From Rhytidiadelphus loreus (taxonomy: Eukaryota > Streptophyta > Bryopsida > Hypnales > Hylocomiaceae): a stretch of 64,000 nt of DNA. The stretch lies in NCBI GenBank assembly GCA_947034895.1, contig OX344764.1:40116935-40180934 (forward strand), given 5' to 3'. A program made the translations under genes and the position numbers. Numbering within the stretch: the stretch's first letter is position 1; every line of letters begins with the position of its first letter. The notes under the pieces were generated by a model. The model searched no databases. It saw nothing but the letters and a program-made list of their open reading frames with translations, and had not been told where the DNA came from. This document shows positions 59,192 to 64,000 of this stretch, in pieces.

Positions 59192-62117
59192 CACTAGTAG
59201 AAAAGGGGCTATCAATGACTGCTGTCTATGACTGCATAACCAGTCATTTCGGACACTTATGACGACAATATGACTGAAAGTAGATTTTGGGCTTAGAGTC
59301 ATAGAGGACGAGTGATTACGGACCAGATAGTCATTTAGGACTGGCTCATTCTTTTTCATCCTTGCTGATGTGGAACTTCATTCGGATGTGATAATATGGG
59401 ACAACTGATGTGGTTTGTACACGTGGAAGTTTATTATTGGTTGATTCAAGAATGACCCATTTAATTAACATGGAAGATTTAAGATCATGTTAGTCATTTT
59501 GTAGTTATGGTTTTGGCTGAAACTGTGAAACTTTAGTCATTTTTGAATTGAGTTTAGTCATTTTTGAGTTGCATCAGTCATATATGAGTCATATGATAGT
59601 TGTTTTTGAGTTGCGTCAATCATATATGAATCATATAATACTTGTTTTTGAGTTACAGTGCTAGTCATATATGAGTCATATGATAGTTGTTTTTGAGTTG
59701 TGTCAATCATATATGAGTCATATGATAGTCATTGGTGATGATGTGGTAGTCATTGTTTTGACATTTTTGGTCCATTGAAAATTGCATCCCACTACCAACT
59801 AAAAACATCCAACAACAAAACCACAAATCAAACCACAAATCAACAAAACACCAAAATAGCAAATGAACAAATCAGCACAACAGCAAAGCAACAAAATAAT
59901 AAAACAGCAAAACAGCAAAATAGCAAAACAACAAAACAACAAAACAACAAAGTAACTAAACTGCAAAACAACAACTCAACTTACACAAGAACAACAACAC
60001 AACATAAGAACAACAACAATACAAAACAATAACACAAAACAACAACAAAACAATACAAGAAAACAACAACACTACAAAACAACACAACAATACAACAACA
60101 AAGCATCAAAATAGCAACAAAACAATACAACAAAAAGAAGATTGTAAACTAAAGACTTACTTAGGAAAATTGGTGTAAAAACAAGAAGAGAAAATGAGAA
60201 GGTGTTCATCAACAAAGAAGAAGAAGAAGAAGAAGAAGAAGAAGATGCACTTAAGTAGGCGGCAGCTAACCTAACCCTAACTGTAAATGAGAAAGATGAA
60301 ATCTCCATCGTTCATCTTTAGCAATTGTAGTTGCAATCTACAAATGCCACGTCACAATGTATTATTAAACTAAATAATGACTGAACAATGCCTAATCAAT
60401 GACCAATCAATGACTACTCTATAACTGTCCGGACTAATCAATTACTAATCAATGACTAAAAAAAATGAGATGCAATTACAAGATACCACATGTCAACCAC
60501 CATAGAAGTAGAAATACGACTAACCTAAAATCTGAGCCATCCACTAGTTGTAGAGATACAATTTGAGCGGTCTATTTATTGTCCAAATATAATCTGACCC
60601 GTCCATTAATTTGTCCCCAAAATGCAATTTTCACCCATCCATCTAAATCGCTCAAAAAAGAAGCAATTTGATTTGACCATCTGAATTTTCTCTCTGATCC
60701 ATCCATCCAAGCCGTCCATCTAGTTGGAGTGCACTTACAGTTTGTGACTTAAAAATGACTACAATGCAACTAGACCTTTATAGAGAAGCAAACAATAAAT
60801 TTAAGTTCAATTTCCACGGTGTCCCATTAACCCCTCATTGCCAAAGCCCAAACATGTCTAAAAGCTTCCTTGCTTTACAAGTGTTATAAGTCTAAATGTC
60901 ATTTAGGTATGAAAATCTCAACCGTACAATCTTGTAGTGTGCCTGTTGAAGATGATGTCAACCAAATTTGAAGTTATTTGACCGTATAGATTGCAAGATT
61001 ATAATGTTTTAGTGTTGAAAAAAGATGCTGAAATTTTCCTAGAAACACATTTGGAGGTGAATTTCAACTTCTAAATCTACTCAAATGAAAAAACTTTAAA
61101 CTAAAAAGTGACTCAAAACCAAAAAACAAACACATTGGTGAAAGAGAATATCATTCAATTGACTCTTTGTATCTACAAAATTGTTTTGAAATGTCAAATA
61201 AGAAAAAAAAAAGTTGCAGAAAACACATCTATGCCTGAACCTCCCTCTACTAAAATGCTTCTTTGTCATTCATATCTTTTTGGATTGATATGAAATTTTA
61301 ACCACACAAAAAAGACTAGTATGCGCAACTTTTCCAAAAACAATTATTGGAATCGGACACTGTATGAAGAAGAAATAAGCCGCTGAAGTTCACTGTATTC
61401 CAAAAATGTCTGGATTTTGAACTTTGAATTGCTCCCAAACATTCAAAACAACTTAGATTGACATGAAAGTTTTACCACAATAACTAGACTTTAATTAGAA
61501 CATAATCCAACAAATTTTATTGAAAACAGACATTGGATGAAGAAGATACAAGCCCCCAAAGTTGCAGCCATCAAAATGCAATTTGGTGAACTCAAATTGA
61601 ACCTGTGAACTTCGATTGGCTTCCAAAAAGTCTGTACATCTTGGATTGATCTGAAAATTTTACCACACAGACTAGACTAGTATGCGCAACTTTCCCAATA
61701 AGTTTTATTGAATTCGGACATTGGATGCAAAAGTTACAGCACTTTGAATTGGAGTGCTAGACTATGTGAGGACACTTTTCGTCCCCTTCGACTGTGAGGG
61801 GTTAATAGTCATTCCTCCGTTCTACCATAGTCATATATTGGGCTCATTTTATGACAGCACAACTCAAGTATGACTCAACAAAAACTACATCAGCAACAAG
61901 GCCACAAAACACAGACTTAACTATAGATGATACCAATTCTGGTTGTTGATTTCATCTAGAAGTCCATCCAGTACTGTAGGAAGTGACTTCTAAATGACTG
62001 TGGCCCTTGACACGTCAGCTTTGGCGCCATTTCAATGACTGGAAGTCATTTTTCAGTAGCCTTTCAATCACCAATCATTTCTTCATTGGTCACATTTGAC
62101 CCTATTTTCTACTAGTG
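59192..62117. mobile_element. Non-autonomous CACTA transposon 2, 2,926 bp, in the LINE
   Basis: Ends CACTAGTAGAAAAGGGGCTA and (opposite strand) CACTAGTAGAAAATAGGGTC. The target duplication CTT (59,189-59,191 and 62,118-62,120) is perfect, and deleting the element plus one CTT leaves the LINE frame open. Subterminal GTCATATATGAGTCATATGA / AGTCATTTTTGAGTTG repeats fill 59,480-59,760. An A/C-rich CAACAAAA tract (59,800-60,130), (GAA)n (60,217-60,245) and a TTAA-flanked insertion (60,826-61,806) follow. No transposase frame. Confidence 0.95.
60826..61806. mobile_element. TTAA-ended element, family D copy 2, inside CACTA 2
   Basis: ATTAACCCCTCA (60,826-60,837) and TGAGGGGTTAAT (61,795-61,806) are perfect 12-bp inverted repeats. 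Internal sequence from 61,185 rightward matches 25,965-26,579 of copy 1. It interrupts the subterminal AGTCATT-type repeats of CACTA 2. No coding region. The TTAA-CCCC...GGGG-TTAA ends look like a piggyBac-type boundary; this is inferred from termini only. Confidence 0.6.
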
Positions 62118-62710
62118 CTTGCGGGTTTCCACTGCTTGGAGTCTCAATCTGGCTTTTCCCAGCCGGAGTTGGTTGGGAGCGTTGTCCAGATCGGAGTGTA
62201 GATCGTTCGAGGCCGTGGCGTGCAACTGGCGGGCTTCGTGTTCTTCTCCCCGCATTTCTTGGGCTCTGCGCTTGCAGAAGGCCTAGTAAGCGCGGAAGAC
62301 CGCTTTCAATTTAGTGAAGAAGGTGGCTGAGGCGCGGGCTGAGTTCCAGGCCAGCTCAATTGCCGGGCGGGCCTCCTTCAACCATCCGCCGTTCATTTTC
62401 CACCGCGAGGTGCGTGCTGGGGTGGACGCAAATTCGACAGCAGCAGATTCCGGCGAATGGTCGGACCATCCATTATCCCCCCTAATCACGTAGTTCAGAA
62501 TCTTCCTCTGGGATTGGCCCGCGTTGTTTTGGAAAACGTAAATCCGGTCCAAGCAGGCGAGGATCCTGTGATCAGTGTCCCAGAAGTTATCCCACAAAAA
62601 CGGTAGGCTCCCCACGGACCGTGGGTTGTCCTCCACGTGAAGATGGTTTTTGAGATTGCTAAAGATGGCGCGTTCTAATACTGGGAGCATGCGGCCACAC
62701 GGGTTGGTTT

Positions 62711-62928
62711 CACTAGAAGAAAAAGACGTTGGAATCCCTGAAAACACGTGGGCTAAATTCTGTTGAGTTCCCGTTTCCAAACGCAGTCCAAAAGCAAAAA
62801 AACACAGAAAAAGCAGTTTTCTGCGTTTTTCTATGTTTGGACTGCGTTTTTTCTGTGTTTGGAAACAAGAACTCAACAGAATTCAGCCCACGCATTTTCA
62901 GGGATTCCAACGTCTTTTTCTTCTAGTG
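62711..62928. mobile_element. Foldback CACTA MITE, 218 bp, TSD TTT
   Basis: The two arms, each about 80-90 bp, both begin CACTAGAAGAAAAAGACGTT and differ at only a few positions. The central CGCAGTCCAAA/TTTGGACTGCG closes the hairpin. The target duplication TTT (62,708-62,710 and 62,929-62,931) is exact. Removal restores the endonuclease frame between DFNMVEAKSDK and NPCGRMLP. The ends share CACTAG(A/T)AGAAAA with CACTA 2, so the same transposase could serve both. Confidence 0.95.
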
Positions 62929-63479
62929 TTTTGTCGCTCTTGGCCTCAACCATGTTGAAGTCACCGGCTAGAATCCACCGGCAGTTTGTGGGAAGTTCAC
63001 GTATCATGGCTTCCCAAAGGTGGCACCGGGACCGGGAGTCGTTAGGGGCGTAGACATTAACAATGCCCAAATCCCCCCCTGGGAAGCCTGTAAGAATGAT
63101 CCACAACGCCCGGTTCATCATGATGGACCCGGATTGCGTGACCATGTGGGCGATTTTGGGGGATACTAAAGTAATTATGCCACCCTTCCCAGTGCCAGGG
63201 CCACTTGGGTCGTTGTTGTAACCTTCACTGGCTTCTGTTGACCAGGCCGAGGCTTGACTCCACAAGGCTTTACCGAGGTTGGCCGAGTCCCGTAGTCTCA
63301 GCTTATGTTCCTAGAGCAAGATCACGTCCAAGTGAGGTAGAGATTGAAGGTAATTTTGGAACAGTGGTATTGCGGTTTTGTCGTTGAGACCGCGAATGTT
63401 GAAGGAGAGGAGTTGTAAGATCATAGATACGGGTTGGTGAGTGAGGACCTTGAAGCGGCAGCCTCATCGCTGATGGAAA

Positions 63480-64000
63480 AAGGGGCGGAATGAAAGCCCC
63501 AACTGTCGAATCCTACTGGATTGGTTGTTGGTGGGGGCGTTGGGGAGGCAGAAATCAGCGCTCTGGCGGCGGCCTTGGCGCCTCTCATTGATCGGGTTAG
63601 TTTCGCGGCAGACTAGGGTGTGGCTATGTCTTGCCCAGTCCGGGGGGAGGCTGGTGATTGCGATGCTGGACTGGGTCAAGAGTGATCGGCCGTCAGTAGG
63701 TGGAAGGAGCGGAAGGCCCTTGCGTTGTCCCGGTCTTCAGCTCGGTTCCTAGGTGGGCAGTGGGTCTGTCGTTGCTGGTCGAGACACGGGTTGGCTTCCA
63801 TGAGATGCTCTGGGGACCCAAAGTTGATCGCGCGAGGCTGCAGAGAGGGGCTGTGTTTGCCCGTGAGGTTGCCCGGTGGATTCTTGATGGGTGAGAGATT
63901 GTGGTTTGGGGCGTCTTCAAAGGCCTCTTCCTCTTGGAGGGGCGGATCCTCTGCGGAGTCGGCCGTTGGGGTGGCGTTGACGCCCACATTACCGTGCGTG
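63480..64000 (-). pseudogene. Probable LINE ORF1 C-terminal part
   Basis: Upstream of ORF2 on the same strand, open frames around 63,990-63,480 are rich in Pro, Glu, Asn and Arg with no clear domain. Plant L1-type elements have a nucleic-acid-binding ORF1 at this position, and its C-terminal part is often low-complexity. The start lies outside the window, and frames overlap so closely that the true one is uncertain. Confidence 0.4.

Larger units (their letters stand above)
53900..63424 (-). pseudogene. LINE ORF2 (endonuclease-reverse transcriptase), interrupted and broken
   Basis: Probable start ATG at 63,424 (MILQLLSFNIRGLND). Endonuclease motifs: FNIRGLND, EHKLR, WILAGDFNMVE, LDRIYVF, GWSDHSP (about 63,420-62,430). 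A linker with RARIRWKLRGD and EFF lies at 59,191-59,110. The RT domain runs from 56,990 to about 55,370: FFSALY, LGPDKCPGPDGF-type motif (DKCPGPDGF), HKGG, NWRPISLLNVGYKI, QTAFIPTRYILDN, LDFQKAYD, RRVRQGCPLAPYLF, active site SQYVDD, then LLGSPFGLNP and GGLNLVDPE. The zf-RVT-type Cys/His region (FIWSIYHHAV...CNCCLSGDDET...HC) lies at 54,440-54,290. Defects seen: TAG at 63,311-63,313 (expected Gln in LQEHKLR), TAG at 62,283-62,285, stop/frameshift at 55,860-55,918 near a G14 run, TAG at 55,065-55,067. Confidence 0.93.
53589..64000 (-). mobile_element. Non-LTR retrotransposon (LINE, L1-like), nested insertions, 5' end beyond window
   Basis: On the - strand the order is ORF1 tail, AP endonuclease, linker, reverse transcriptase, C-terminal domain with zf-RVT, 3' UTR and poly(A), seen as T15 at 53,589-53,603 on the + strand. 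The coding DNA is markedly GC-richer than its surroundings. The element is interrupted by an LTR-like unit (56,993-59,109), CACTA 2 (59,192-62,117) and a CACTA MITE (62,711-62,928). Subtracting these leaves about 5.1 kb within the window. It carries several stops and at least one frameshift, so this copy is inactive. The target duplication cannot be read because the 5' end is outside. Confidence 0.93.

Noticed and set aside
59775..60032. Asn/Gln/Lys/Thr-rich 85-codon frame
   Set aside because: It is the translation of the CAACAAAA tract within CACTA 2, without coding character.
62283..62876. 197-codon frame as a single protein
   Set aside because: Its first third is transposon hairpin sequence (CACTA MITE); only the part from 62,710 downward is LINE endonuclease.

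Overview
This window looks like nuclear DNA of a land plant. It is AT-rich and packed with transposons. It holds three intron-containing genes with canonical GT-AG introns, all on the + strand, and their closest family matches are plant proteins: a GRIK/SnAK-type kinase, a multi-pass membrane protein, and a plastid-type DUF1995 protein. It also contains CACTA DNA transposons, MITEs and a LINE with an RNase-free zf-RVT tail, which is a typical plant mix. A seed-free plant (moss, lycophyte or fern) seems possible, but the sequence alone does not settle the species. There is no prokaryotic operon, CRISPR array, rRNA or convincing tRNA. || Layout: 1-15.6 kb is gene-poor. It has a terminal-inverted-repeat (TIR) element with a 94-bp tandem repeat inside it, a decayed ORF tract on the - strand (about 4.5-5.9 kb), a foldback element (7.25-7.78 kb), a decayed ORF (8.8-12.4 kb) split by a 2,436-bp CACTA element with a perfect ATA target duplication, and a 566-bp MITE at 13.1-13.7 kb. 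The SnRK1-activating-kinase-like gene lies at 18,282-22,007 (9 coding exons, 427 aa). From 23 to 34 kb there are more MITEs and tandem arrays, including a highly uniform 17-bp minisatellite of about 26 copies. The membrane-protein gene is at 35,367-40,018 (12 coding exons, about 600 aa). The DUF1995 gene is at 45,043-48,673 (9 exons, 355 aa, with a probable plastid transit peptide). || From 53.6 kb to the right edge lies one LINE on the - strand, starting at its 3' poly(A) and carrying zf-RVT, reverse transcriptase (YVDD active site) and AP-endonuclease segments. Three later insertions interrupt it: a 2.1-kb LTR-like unit that carries an intact 152-codon ORF with its own TATA box, a 2.9-kb CACTA element (TSD CTT), and a 218-bp foldback CACTA MITE (TSD TTT). 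The 2.9-kb CACTA element itself contains a ~1-kb element whose ends are TTAA-CCCC...GGGG-TTAA. The LINE reading frame resumes across each insertion once it is subtracted, so the order of events can be read directly. || The three cellular genes have no obvious functional link: energy signalling, an endomembrane or plasma-membrane protein, and photosystem biogenesis. The novelty is in the mobile DNA: the ORF-bearing LTR-like unit, the TTAA-flanked family, and introns that have grown by tandem duplication.
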